From Muribaculaceae bacterium (GTDB lineage Bacteria > Bacteroidota > Bacteroidia > Bacteroidales > Muribaculaceae), in assembly GCA_017454355.1 (NCBI GenBank), contig JAFTDD010000001.1:1-54798 (forward strand): a DNA stretch of 54,798 nucleotides, written 5' to 3'. Position numbers and translations under genes: made by a program. The notes below the pieces were generated by a model. The model saw only the letters and a program-made list of their open reading frames with translations. It was not told the DNA's origin and searched no databases. Positions 27,456-34,093 of the stretch are shown here, in pieces. Numbering within the stretch: the first letter of the stretch is position 1; each line of letters starts with the position of its first letter.

Positions 27456-27754
27456 ATCGGCCGGTCCTCTTTGGGCGGGTGGGTCAATACATTATTGTAA
27501 AGGACGTTTACTTTAACGTTTTCTTCCACTATCGAATCTCGCAAATTCATTGTTCCGGAAGAAACGGCAACGTGACGTCCGCGCTTTGGGCGTATATCTG
27601 TCGTCGCACTCGGTTGCCGCGAGGCTGCCGCCGTGTAGTGTCATATATGCTTAACAGGCGTGGGCTGGCCGGCGTTGCTTATCTCGGAACAAGGCCATGC
27701 GAGAGCCTGATGGTGGGATAAGCAGATAAGGTGCAGTATCCCACGTCTTTTTTT
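27456..27754 (+). ncRNA. Putative structured small RNA, rod-shaped, possibly 6S-like
   Basis: No convincing reading frame exists here. Five complementary pairs are strictly nested: 27550-27557 with 27685-27692 (TTGTTCCG/CGGAACAA), 27567-27572 with 27673-27678, 27579-27584 with 27658-27663, 27590-27597 with 27643-27650, and 27612-27618 with 27623-27629 closed by a GCGA tetraloop. Together they predict one long rod with internal loops. A terminator ends the transcript, and a promoter stands about 100 nt before the first stem. A rod with bulges, promoter and terminator suits 6S RNA, which binds RNA polymerase, but I cannot confirm the family. Start and length are approximate; the 5' 90 nt fold less clearly. 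Confidence 0.55.
27713..27754 (+). terminator. Terminator of the structured RNA
   Basis: GTGGGATA at 27713-27720 pairs perfectly with TATCCCAC at 27737-27744, with a 16-nt loop. A run of T follows at 27748-27754. Confidence 0.8.
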
Positions 27755-28078
27755 GTTAACCAATCGTGCCGACTCCGGGGAAACTATAGGCAGCCTATGG
27801 TGTAATTATCTGTGTTCACTGCAAATAGCCGCTGATTTTTTAACACGAATGTCCATAAATTATCCATTAATTTTTATCCCAAAATAGCGATGCGACTATG
27901 ATTAATGAGTATTAATGGATATTCATGTAAAAAATAATTTGCGGTATGGGACTATTCACTTTTTAAAGTGTGCTCAATAATTCATGAATAATTCATGGTA
28001 ATTCATGTTTAAAAACATTACTCGGTAGTAATATTTGCAGTAAGCAGAGTAAGTATCACTTTTAATCCTATAGTTTCT
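27755..28078. other. AT-rich leader region before the BspA/FGE gene
   Basis: About 320 nt with no gene. It contains several ATTAATGG and ATTCATG words. A -7-like TAATATTTG at 28028-28036 (one base longer than consensus) is a candidate promoter about 43 nt ahead of the start codon. I see no known riboswitch. Confidence 0.4.
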
Positions 28079-30187
28079 ATGAAAAACTTTTACAAAATCC
28101 TGTTTTCTCTGTTGGTGTTGTGCTTAGCGCCACAGTTGGCGCGCGCCTATGATTTTATCTTGGGCGGCATCGCCTATGAGGTGGTGCCGGGCAGCAACAT
28201 GGTGAATGTGGTGAGCCTGCCGCAGCAAGGCGAGAATTACCCCGGCCTTGCGGTGGCGCAGATTCCCGCATCGCTCACCCTTGACGGCATCCCCATGACG
28301 GTGTCGATGATTAGTCAAGGCGCCTTTGCCGGAGCCAAGTCGCTTGTGATGGTGAGTGTGCCGTCGTCGGTCACCTACATCGGCGACCGTGCGTTTTACA
28401 ACTGTCAGTCATTGGTTAATGTGACGTTTGCCTCCGGCCTCATCGCTGTGGGCGACAACGCGTTTGCCGGATGTGTTCGCCTCTCGGCGGTGGCGTTGCC
28501 GTCGACGGTGATCACGCTCGGCGCGAACGTGTTCAACGGCTGCTCGGCAATGAAGTCCGTCACGCTATCCACATCGTTGCTCACGGTGGGGGAGGGGCTG
28601 CTGGACGGCTGCTCGTCACTCTCGGCGTTGACTCTCCCATCGTCGCTCACCGAACTGCCGGCCCGCATGGCACGCGGCTGCACCTCCGTCAAGACCGTCG
28701 CCGTGCCCAACTCGGTGACAACCATCGGCGCCTCGGCCTTCGACGGCTGCACGGCGCTGGCGACCCTGACACTGGGCAACGCCGTCGAGACCATCGGCGG
28801 CCGGGCCTTTTTCGGCGCGGCAATTAAAACGGTGAAGATTCCGAACGCAACAACCTCCATCGGCAATGCGGCATTTCAGAACTGCGCCTCATTGGCGTCG
28901 CTCACGCTGGGAAACAATGTCGCCCGTATAGGAAATTATGCCTTTGACGGAACGATTGTGAAGTCTTTGTCGTTGCCAAGCACATTGAGCAATATCGGCG
29001 CATATGCATTCCAGAACCTGCCGATAAAGTCGTTGTCGGTTCCTGATAAAGTTCAGACGATTGGCGACGGTGCCTTCATGGGGTGCTCGGGATTGACGGC
29101 GCTGACGTTGCCGGCGAGTGTGACGAGCGTAGGGGCGGAGGCGTTTGCCGGTTGCGAGGGCTTTGACCACGTGCGGGTGCTGGCGACCACGGTGCCGGCC
29201 AGCGGCGCGAATATGCTGGGTGACTATAACAAGGTGGTGATTGTGCCCACGGCGGCGAAGTCGGCCTACGCGCAATCTGCCTACTGGGGCTTCTACGACG
29301 TGGCGAGCGAACAGGAGTGGAGCGGCGGCCGCGACTGCAACAGCGACGGCATGGTCGACGTGGGTGACGTTAACTTGGTGCTGGCCGACATCCTCGCCGG
29401 CGGCAAAACCCAGTCGTTGGACGTCAACAACGACGGCAAGGTGGACGTGGGCGACGTGAACAGCGTGCTCGAGTATATCCTCAGCGGCGAGGGTGCCCTG
29501 GTGCGCATCCTGCCCGAAGACAAGGAGTACACCGTGAACGGCGTCAAGTTCAAGATGAAAGGCGTGCAGGGCGGCGTGTTCATGATGGGGCAGGAAGGAG
29601 TCGCCACGCCCGTCCATCAAGTGAAAGTGCCTGATTTCCACATCGGCGAGACCGAGGTGACCGAGGCGCTATGGACGGCGGTGATGGGCACCAACCCGAG
29701 CTATTACGCGCGCGGCGCCACCCATCCGGTTGATAATGTCTCGTGGGGAGACTGCCAGACGTTTATCACGAAGTTGAACGAGTTGACGGGCGAGACGTTC
29801 CGTTTGCCGACCGAGGCCGAGTGGGAGTTTGCGGCCCGCGGCGGCACCAAGAGCGAGGCCTACCAGTATGCCGGCAGCAACGAAATCGACAAGGTGGCGT
29901 GGTACTCCCGCAACAGCGGCAACGTGAAGCATCCGGTGGCGACGAAGGCCGCGAACGAGTTGGGTCTGTACGACATGAGCGGCAATGTGGCGGAATGGTG
30001 CCAGGATTGGCTCGACAACTATAGCAACGGTGCCGTTGTCTATCCGACGGGCCCCACTATGGGCTCCAGCCGCGTGGCCCGCGGCGGCCGCTGGAACGGC
30101 GACGCGGAGGACTGCCGCGTGTCGAACCGGCTCGCCTTCGAGACGTCGTACTGGTACCGCAACCTCGGTTTGCGTCTTGCCCGTTAG
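28079..30187 (+). CDS. Surface protein: BspA-like repeats, dockerin-like module, FGE-fold variable domain
   Basis: 702 aa. MKNFYKILFSLLVLCLAPQL is the start of a signal peptide. Residues about 75-400 are BspA-type leucine-rich repeats (IGDRAFYNCQSL, IGASAFDGCTAL). Two Ca-binding loops, CNSDGMVDVGDVN and VNNDGKVDVGDVN, make a dockerin-like module near 420-475. The C-terminal 215 residues are a formylglycine-generating-enzyme (sulfatase-modifying factor) fold: GETEVTEALWTAVMG, RLPTEAEWEFAARGG, LYDMSGNVAEWCQDW and a final RVARGGRW...LGLRLAR. The FGE fold is a C-type-lectin variant often used as the diversified domain of retroelements, and the last 40 codons here show that pattern. The paired cysteines of catalytic FGE are not evident, so it is a binding domain. 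A close homologue is at 53759-54683. Confidence 0.88.
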   Translation: MKNFYKILFSLLVLCLAPQLARAYDFILGGIAYEVVPGSNMVNVVSLPQQGENYPGLAVAQIPASLTLDGIPMTVSMISQGAFAGAKSLVMVSVPSSVTYIGDRAFYNCQSLVNVTFASGLIAVGDNAFAGCVRLSAVALPSTVITLGANVFNGCSAMKSVTLSTSLLTVGEGLLDGCSSLSALTLPSSLTELPARMARGCTSVKTVAVPNSVTTIGASAFDGCTALATLTLGNAVETIGGRAFFGAAIKTVKIPNATTSIGNAAFQNCASLASLTLGNNVARIGNYAFDGTIVKSLSLPSTLSNIGAYAFQNLPIKSLSVPDKVQTIGDGAFMGCSGLTALTLPASVTSVGAEAFAGCEGFDHVRVLATTVPASGANMLGDYNKVVIVPTAAKSAYAQSAYWGFYDVASEQEWSGGRDCNSDGMVDVGDVNLVLADILAGGKTQSLDVNNDGKVDVGDVNSVLEYILSGEGALVRILPEDKEYTVNGVKFKMKGVQGGVFMMGQEGVATPVHQVKVPDFHIGETEVTEALWTAVMGTNPSYYARGATHPVDNVSWGDCQTFITKLNELTGETFRLPTEAEWEFAARGGTKSEAYQYAGSNEIDKVAWYSRNSGNVKHPVATKAANELGLYDMSGNVAEWCQDWLDNYSNGAVVYPTGPTMGSSRVARGGRWNGDAEDCRVSNRLAFETSYWYRNLGLRLAR

Positions 30188-30212
30188 TCTTAGTTTCCCT
30201 CCTGCAAAAAAT
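30062..30212 (+). other. Candidate DGR variable region, copy A, with conserved 3' flank
   Basis: Compared codon by codon with 54558-54708. Many codons differ at positions 1 and 2 but keep the third base, for example AAC/TAC, GGC/TAC, GAC/AAC, CTC/AGC, TTC/CGC, TAC/AGC and CGC/TAC. All of these can come from AAC by adenine-specific change. Constant blocks between them (TGCCGCGTGTCG, TTGCGTCTTGCCCGTT) are identical. Similarity continues past the stop codon (TTAGTTTCCCTCCTGC), as expected of a site that primes template copying. Confidence 0.7.
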
Positions 30213-30231
30213 AAAAATGAAATAAAACAAT

Positions 30232-30297
30232 GTTAGTTTCATGAGATGATTGGGAAAAAGGGGCTTTAGCCCCGCCCAATCATCGCGTGAAACTAAC
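30232..30297 (+). terminator. Long hairpin after the variable region, copy A
   Basis: GTTAGTTTCA (30232-30241) pairs with 30288-30297, GATGATTGGG (30245-30254) pairs with 30275-30284, and GGGGCT pairs with AGCCCC inside. It lies 44 nt after the stop codon. It may terminate transcription, or be the cruciform that helps retrohoming at DGR targets. Confidence 0.7.
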
Positions 30298-30306
30298 GCC
30301 CCCGTG

Positions 30307-30339
30307 TTTCGCGGTGAAACAGAAGAACCGTCCCCGTGT
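30307..30339. repeat. Half copy of the GGGGACGGTTCTTCTGTTTC repeat
   Basis: GCGGTGAAACAGAAGAACCG followed by TCCCCGTG. This is one arm of the two-hairpin elements at 39500-39694 and 45473-45652. Confidence 0.8.
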
Positions 30340-30379
30340 TCCGCATAATTCATGTTAAAAGGAACTTGATGCGTGGCAT

Positions 30380-30598
30380 TTATTGGTTTTCGGTGAGTTC
30401 TTCGTAGAGTGCCACCGGACCGAGATGCCACTTTTTTGTGGCCTCTTTTTCCAAACCGGAATAAGTTGTTGATGAATAAATTTTTCTGATTGCAGCAACA
30501 ATACTCAGTCCTTGATGATGATGTAGCATATCAACAAGCCAAGCCACTTTGGAGGGCAACAGCAGGTAGAGATTATCTTGAGTAATTTCCGGTGTCAT
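30380..30598 (-). CDS. Small hypothetical protein, 72 aa (partner of a DUF3791-like gene)
   Basis: Begins MTPEITQDNLYLLLPSKVAW and ends with TKKWHLGPVALYEELTENQ. The pattern 'Y-S-x-x-Y-x-x-L-x-x-E-x-T-K-x-W' is shared, as I recall, by a family of small Bacteroidetes proteins found next to DUF3791 genes. Its ATG overlaps the stop codon of the upstream fragment (ATGA), so the two were translationally coupled. It lies at the 3' end of the prmC transcript. Such pairs may be toxin-antitoxin-like, but that is not established. Confidence 0.6.
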   Translation of the reverse strand: MTPEITQDNLYLLLPSKVAWLVDMLHHHQGLSIVAAIRKIYSSTTYSGLEKEATKKWHLGPVALYEELTENQ

Positions 30599-30678
30599 TT
30601 TTGCTCCTCGTGTTTGCGATGGTTGATAAAATCGTCAATGTCCTCCATAATCCATTGCCGGCTTTGGGTGTGTAGCAT
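30595..30678 (-). pseudogene. 5'-truncated DUF3791-like remnant, 27 aa
   Basis: A 27-codon frame starting within the prmC stop codon (TAATG). It reads MLHTQSRQWIMEDIDDFINH and five more residues. This matches the C-terminal end of DUF3791 proteins ('LHTQG...DI..FI'), so the N-terminal half has been lost next to prmC. It overlaps the following 72-aa gene by 4 nt. The family assignment rests on memory of the conserved ending. Confidence 0.5.
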
Positions 30679-31583
30679 TAGATAGAGGGGAGGGAGGCGG
30701 TGGCGAAGCGGAGGCGGCCGTATTGGTCGCGGTGGAGGCGGCAGTCGGTGAGGCCGCTGTCTTTCAGGAGTGTGAGGGTTTCGTTAGCCAACAGCGGGTT
30801 GATTTCCAAGTAGAGGCGGCCGCCATTGTAGGGACACAATTCATTGTGTCCATCTTGTGGAGTGAGTGCCGTCATGGCGAGGGTTGCGATGGCTCGGTAG
30901 AACAGCAACGGGTCGTCGTCGGGGACGAAAAGGGCGCTGCGTGGCTCATAGTCGAGCACGTTGGCGTCCATTGTCGCGGCCTCGCTTTGCATCACGTATG
31001 GCGGGTTGCTCACGATGATGTCATAAGTGGAAAGGTTGACCGTTGACCGTTGACCGTTGACCGGGGCGAGAACATCAGCCTGGCGGAAGTTGACGGTGGC
31101 CTTGAGGCGGCTGGCGTTGTCGCGTGCCACGGCGAGGGCCTGCTCGCTGATGTCGATGGCGTCGACAGTGGGGAAGCGCAGCGCGCGCGCCAGCGCGATG
31201 GCGATACAGCCGCTGCCTGTGCCGATGTCGAGCACACGCAGGTCGGTGCGGTCGCCACAGTCGTCCACAATCATGTCGACGAGCATTTCGGTCTCGGGCC
31301 GCGGAATGAGGGTGGACGGTGTGACCTTGAAGTCCATGCCGTGGAAGCGGGCGGTGCCCAGCACATACTGTAGCGGCTCGTGCCGCTCCAGACGGTCAAG
31401 GATTTCCCGCAAACGCTGCGGCGCGAACTCGGGCAGTTCGCTCTGCTCGCGCAGCACGATGTCCACCGGCGAGTAGTTGACGACGGCGAGCATGATGTCG
31501 CGCATCATCGCTTGCGCCTCGTCGGCACCGTAGAGCGGCGTTAGACGTCGCATTATCAATTGAGTAGCCTCGCGTGTTGTCAT
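30678..31583 (-). CDS. prmC: Peptide chain release factor N5-glutamine methyltransferase
   Basis: PrmC (HemK) methylates the GGQ glutamine of release factors with SAM. The helical N-domain is followed by IPRPETEMLVD, SAM motif I LDIGTGSGCIAIALA (about residue 118) and the catalytic NPPY in IIVSNPPYV (about 190). Two segments are not normal for the family. VNGQRSTVN before IIVSNPPY is encoded by four GTTGACC heptamers (31034-31064), and the segment before GGRLYLEIN (HNELCPYN) is encoded by a palindromic repeat (30826-30853) nearly identical to one at 53513-53540. Both keep the frame. The start overlaps the stop of the S4 gene (ATGA), so the two are coupled. Confidence 0.92.
   Translation of the reverse strand: MTTREATQLIMRRLTPLYGADEAQAMMRDIMLAVVNYSPVDIVLREQSELPEFAPQRLREILDRLERHEPLQYVLGTARFHGMDFKVTPSTLIPRPETEMLVDMIVDDCGDRTDLRVLDIGTGSGCIAIALARALRFPTVDAIDISEQALAVARDNASRLKATVNFRQADVLAPVNGQRSTVNLSTYDIIVSNPPYVMQSEAATMDANVLDYEPRSALFVPDDDPLLFYRAIATLAMTALTPQDGHNELCPYNGGRLYLEINPLLANETLTLLKDSGLTDCRLHRDQYGRLRFATASLPSI
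30826..30853. repeat. Palindromic repeat inserted in prmC
   Basis: 28 nt including GGGACACAATTCATTGTGTCC; 27 of 28 positions match 53513-53540. Encodes about nine residues in prmC. Confidence 0.8.
31034..31064. repeat. Four GTTGACC heptamers inserted in prmC
   Basis: On the coding (minus) strand the unit is GGTCAAC, which has no stop codon in any frame; on the other strand every unit contains TGA. Loss or gain of one unit would shift the prmC frame. Confidence 0.85.
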
Positions 31584-32002
31584 GTGATAGATTCATCGTC
31601 AAGGTCGTCGAGGTCATCAAAGCCAAAGAAGGCTTCCTCGGTGAATTGTTTCATCTCGCGGCCTTCCTTTTTTGTGGGGCGCCCCATTCCTTTCTGGCGG
31701 CGGACAAAGCCGCTGATGCGCGCCATCTCGAGCAGTTCACGCTGTTCGGGCGTGGTGAGGTCTTCCAGATAATCAGGCACGAGTTTTGCTCCCACGCGAT
31801 TAGCCGGAATGGCGACCACGCGCAGCGTGAGCGTGATGGGCGGTTTGCGCACCTCGATGACGTCGCCCGCCTTGACGGTGCGCGACGCTTTGACGTTCAT
31901 ACCATCGATGGTGACGCGCCCCAGGCGGCACGCGTCGGTGGCCAGAGTCCGTGTCTTGAACACGCGTGTGGCCCATAGCCACTTGTCAATCCTTGCTTCC
32001 AT
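31580..32002 (-). CDS. S4-domain RNA-binding protein (Hsp15-like)
   Basis: 140 aa. The S4 fold is plain at the N-terminus: RIDKWLWATRVFKTRTLATD, then ACRLGRVTIDGMNVKAS and VKAGDVIEV. The Hsp15 family binds stalled 50S subunits with peptidyl-tRNA. The C-terminus is charged and ends in an Asp-rich tail. It overlaps prmC by 4 nt and lies downstream of pth and rplY, all concerned with ribosomes and tRNA. The symbol hslR could apply but is not certain. Confidence 0.85.
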   Translation of the reverse strand: MEARIDKWLWATRVFKTRTLATDACRLGRVTIDGMNVKASRTVKAGDVIEVRKPPITLTLRVVAIPANRVGAKLVPDYLEDLTTPEQRELLEMARISGFVRRQKGMGRPTKKEGREMKQFTEEAFFGFDDLDDLDDESIT

Positions 32003-32016
32003 TAATTATGATGAAA

Positions 32017-32213
32017 GGTTGAGCGTTGAGAGGTTGAGGGGTTGAGCGTTGAGAGGTTGAGGGGTTGAGCGGTTGAGTGGTTGAGCCTCGCGCTATCGCG
32101 CTCGGGGATTATGGATTTTGACTCCGGAGCGGCCAGGCCAAGGCCAGGCCCTACATTTATTCCCATTTGCGGTAGCAAATGGCTCAACCTCTCAACGCTC
32201 AACCTCTCAACCC
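32017..32213. repeat. MITE-like element, copy 2
   Basis: Same order of parts as at 15593-15720: GTTGAG words, CTCGCGCTATCGCGCTCGGG, GGCCAGGCCCTACATTTATT, TTTGCGGTAGCAAATGG, then CTCAACCTCTCAACG. Additional GGTTGAG units extend the left end. It separates the S4 gene from pth. Confidence 0.8.
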
Positions 32214-32220
32214 CTTTGAT

Positions 32221-32784
32221 TTACTTGTTGTTGTAGTGGGTCATGGCGAAGTCGATGCCGCTGAGCACGGCTGCTTTGATGGCATCGACGGCCACGGCGG
32301 CGCGCTCGGGCAGGATGGCGAGTTCTTCGGGGGTGGGGTAGCCCAGGACGTAGTCGATTTGTGCTCCGCGCGGGAAGTCGTTGCCGATGCCAAAGCGCAG
32401 TCGCGCGTAGGCGTTGGTGCCCAGCGTGGCGTCGATGTGCTTGAGGCCGTTGTGACCGCCGTCGCTGCCGCTGCGCCTGAGGCGGATTGCGCCGAAGGGC
32501 AATGACAGGTCGTCCAGCACAACTATCAGGTGTTGCAGGTCGATGTTTTCTTGTTGCAGCCAGTAGCGCACGGCGTCACCGCTGAGGTTGACGTAGGTGG
32601 ACGGCTTGAGCAACACCAATTGCTGGTTTTTGACACGCATTTGAGCCACGGCGCCGTAACGAGCCGTGGAAAAAACAACATTGGATGCCCCCGCGAGGGC
32701 ATCCAATATTGTGAAACCGATATTGTGGCGGGTACCCTGGTACTCTGCCCCGATGTTACCCAGGCCAACAATTAAGTGCTTCAT
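32221..32784 (-). CDS. pth: Peptidyl-tRNA hydrolase
   Basis: 187 aa. Pth frees tRNA from peptidyl-tRNA dropped by ribosomes. Visible features are HLIVGLGNIGAEYQGTRHNI with the catalytic His, KPSTYVNLSG, IVVLDDLSLPFGAIRLR with the Asp, and SGSDGGHNGLKHID. All active-site residues are present and the length is normal. It follows rplY after a 68-nt spacer that holds a 13-bp inverted repeat. Confidence 0.95.
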   Translation of the reverse strand: MKHLIVGLGNIGAEYQGTRHNIGFTILDALAGASNVVFSTARYGAVAQMRVKNQQLVLLKPSTYVNLSGDAVRYWLQQENIDLQHLIVVLDDLSLPFGAIRLRRSGSDGGHNGLKHIDATLGTNAYARLRFGIGNDFPRGAQIDYVLGYPTPEELAILPERAAVAVDAIKAAVLSGIDFAMTHYNNK

Positions 32785-32801
32785 TTTAATTTCACATTAG
32801 A

Positions 32802-32842
32802 CAATTCACAATGCGTAATTGTGAATTATGCATTGTGAATTG
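32802..32842. repeat. Inverted repeat between rplY and pth
   Basis: CAATTCACAATGC (32802-32814) and its exact complement at 32830-32842, made of AATTGTGAATT words. It may attenuate transcription from rplY into pth. Confidence 0.75.
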
Positions 32843-32852
32843 TGAATTGGGA

Positions 32853-33524
32853 TTAGGCCTCGGCCTCCTCGGTATCGGCGGCAGCCTTGGCGGCACGCGT
32901 GGTGCGCACACCGGCGATAACGAGATCCTTGGGGTTGACGAGTTCGAAGTTGTCGAAGTGCAGGTCGCCCACCTTGATGGCATGACCGATAGCGCACTCG
33001 GTAACGTCGACCATAATAGTCTCGGGAATCTGGGTATAGATAGCCTTCACCTTCACCTTCTTGAGGTTGAGATAAAGTTTACCACCGGCCTTCACACCGG
33101 CAGCGTGACCCTCAACGTGGACGGGCACCTCAACGATGACGGGCTTCTGGTCGTTGACCTCGAGCAGGTCGATGTGGAGAATGGCGTCGCTCACCTTGTG
33201 GAACTGGATGTCCTTCAGGACGGCCATACGGGTCTGACCGTTGAAGGTCAGTTCGATAGCAAACACGTCCGAGCTGTAGATGAGCTTGCGGATGTCGGCG
33301 AAGTTCACCTGCAGGTCAGTGGTGATGATGGCCTTGCCGTCGCGGCCCACGGGCACAACCTTCTCGCCGGGCAGCAATGTGCCGGCATAGTTGCCGTCCT
33401 TGTCAAGTTCAACGAGTTTGCCGCCATTGAGCACCACGGGAATCTTGTTCTCTTTGCGCAACGCCTTGGTTGCCTTCTTACCCAGAGCCGTACGCGGCTC
33501 GGCATTCAGCTTGAATGTCTTCAT
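32853..33524 (-). CDS. rplY: 50S ribosomal protein L25 (CTC type)
   Basis: 223 aa, the two-domain form. It starts MKTFKLNAEPRTALGKKATK, has IPVVLNGG early, VHVEGHAAGVKAGGKL in the second domain, and an Ala/Glu-rich tail. It binds 5S rRNA. A -7 element TACCTTTG lies at 33626-33619 on the minus strand, about 95 nt upstream, and no TTTG is found at the right distance. It is the first gene of the rplY-pth-S4-prmC series. Confidence 0.93.
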   Translation of the reverse strand: MKTFKLNAEPRTALGKKATKALRKENKIPVVLNGGKLVELDKDGNYAGTLLPGEKVVPVGRDGKAIITTDLQVNFADIRKLIYSSDVFAIELTFNGQTRMAVLKDIQFHKVSDAILHIDLLEVNDQKPVIVEVPVHVEGHAAGVKAGGKLYLNLKKVKVKAIYTQIPETIMVDVTECAIGHAIKVGDLHFDNFELVNPKDLVIAGVRTTRAAKAAADTEEAEA

Positions 33525-33674
33525 TCTGTTTGTTAAATGATTGTGTTACTAAAAATTAAGTGTCTCTGTTGCTTCCTTAATTTCCCATCACACGGATGCT
33601 TGTGTTAAAAAAGCGCCGCAAAGGTACAAAAAATAATTCATAATTCATAATTCCTAATTCATAATTTTTCCATT

Positions 33675-34061
33675 TTACCAGATTTCGGGTTGTAGGTCGG
33701 CGGGGAAGGTGTCAAGGGGCTCGTCAAGGGTGGCAGTTGTGTCGAATGTGTCTATAGGTATTATGGCGCGGGTGCTGTCGGTAACGGTTGGCTTGGGTGT
33801 GGTGGCGCTGTCTGCAACGACGATTGTTGTTGCAGGCTGCGGTGGTGTGGTGGCGCGGTTGTGTGAGGACCGGTAATACCATAGCCAAAGGCCGGCGCCA
33901 ATGACCACCAGCGCCAGGATTACCCACGGATTGAACTCGGTGCCGTCGCGTCGTCGCCGTTTAGGCATCGAGCCGCTGCGGATGATGATTGGCGCGCCGC
34001 AGTTGGGACAGTAGTGAGAGTTGTCCGAAACGGGGCTGCCGCAGTTGTCACAGAAGTACAT
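33675..34061 (-). CDS. Zinc-ribbon single-pass membrane protein, 128 aa
   Basis: The N-terminus has two CxxC knuckles, CDNCGSPVSDNSHYCPNCG, forming a zinc ribbon. After a basic stretch comes one membrane helix (WVILALVVIGAGLWLWYY, about residues 46-65) and then a Thr/Pro/Asp-rich tail on the other side. Function unknown. Its ATG lies at the end of a heptamer repeat shared with the stop codon region of the upstream sensor gene. Confidence 0.75.
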   Translation of the reverse strand: MYFCDNCGSPVSDNSHYCPNCGAPIIIRSGSMPKRRRRDGTEFNPWVILALVVIGAGLWLWYYRSSHNRATTPPQPATTIVVADSATTPKPTVTDSTRAIIPIDTFDTTATLDEPLDTFPADLQPEIW

Positions 34062-34062
34062 T

Positions 34063-34093
34063 TTAGTCGTTAGTCGTTAGTTATTAGTCGTTT
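34063..34093 (-). repeat. Heptamer repeat between two genes, supplying a stop codon
   Basis: On the minus strand it reads CGACTAATAACTAACGACTA and on to the ATG of the zinc-ribbon gene. The last codons of the upstream sensor gene (AAC GAC TAA) are the first unit of the repeat. Confidence 0.8.

Noticed and set aside
27479-27721. 80-codon plus-strand frame
   Set aside because: It lies over the nested stems of the predicted RNA, has no recognisable protein features, and its composition is explained by the stems.
27456-27754. DGR template repeat in this region
   Set aside because: Only a short chance similarity (CTGCCG words) to the variable regions; no AAC-rich stretch and no shared 3' flank.
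28079-30187. Catalytic formylglycine-generating enzyme
   Set aside because: No sulfatase gene nearby and the paired active-site cysteines of true FGE are not evident; a binding domain is more likely.
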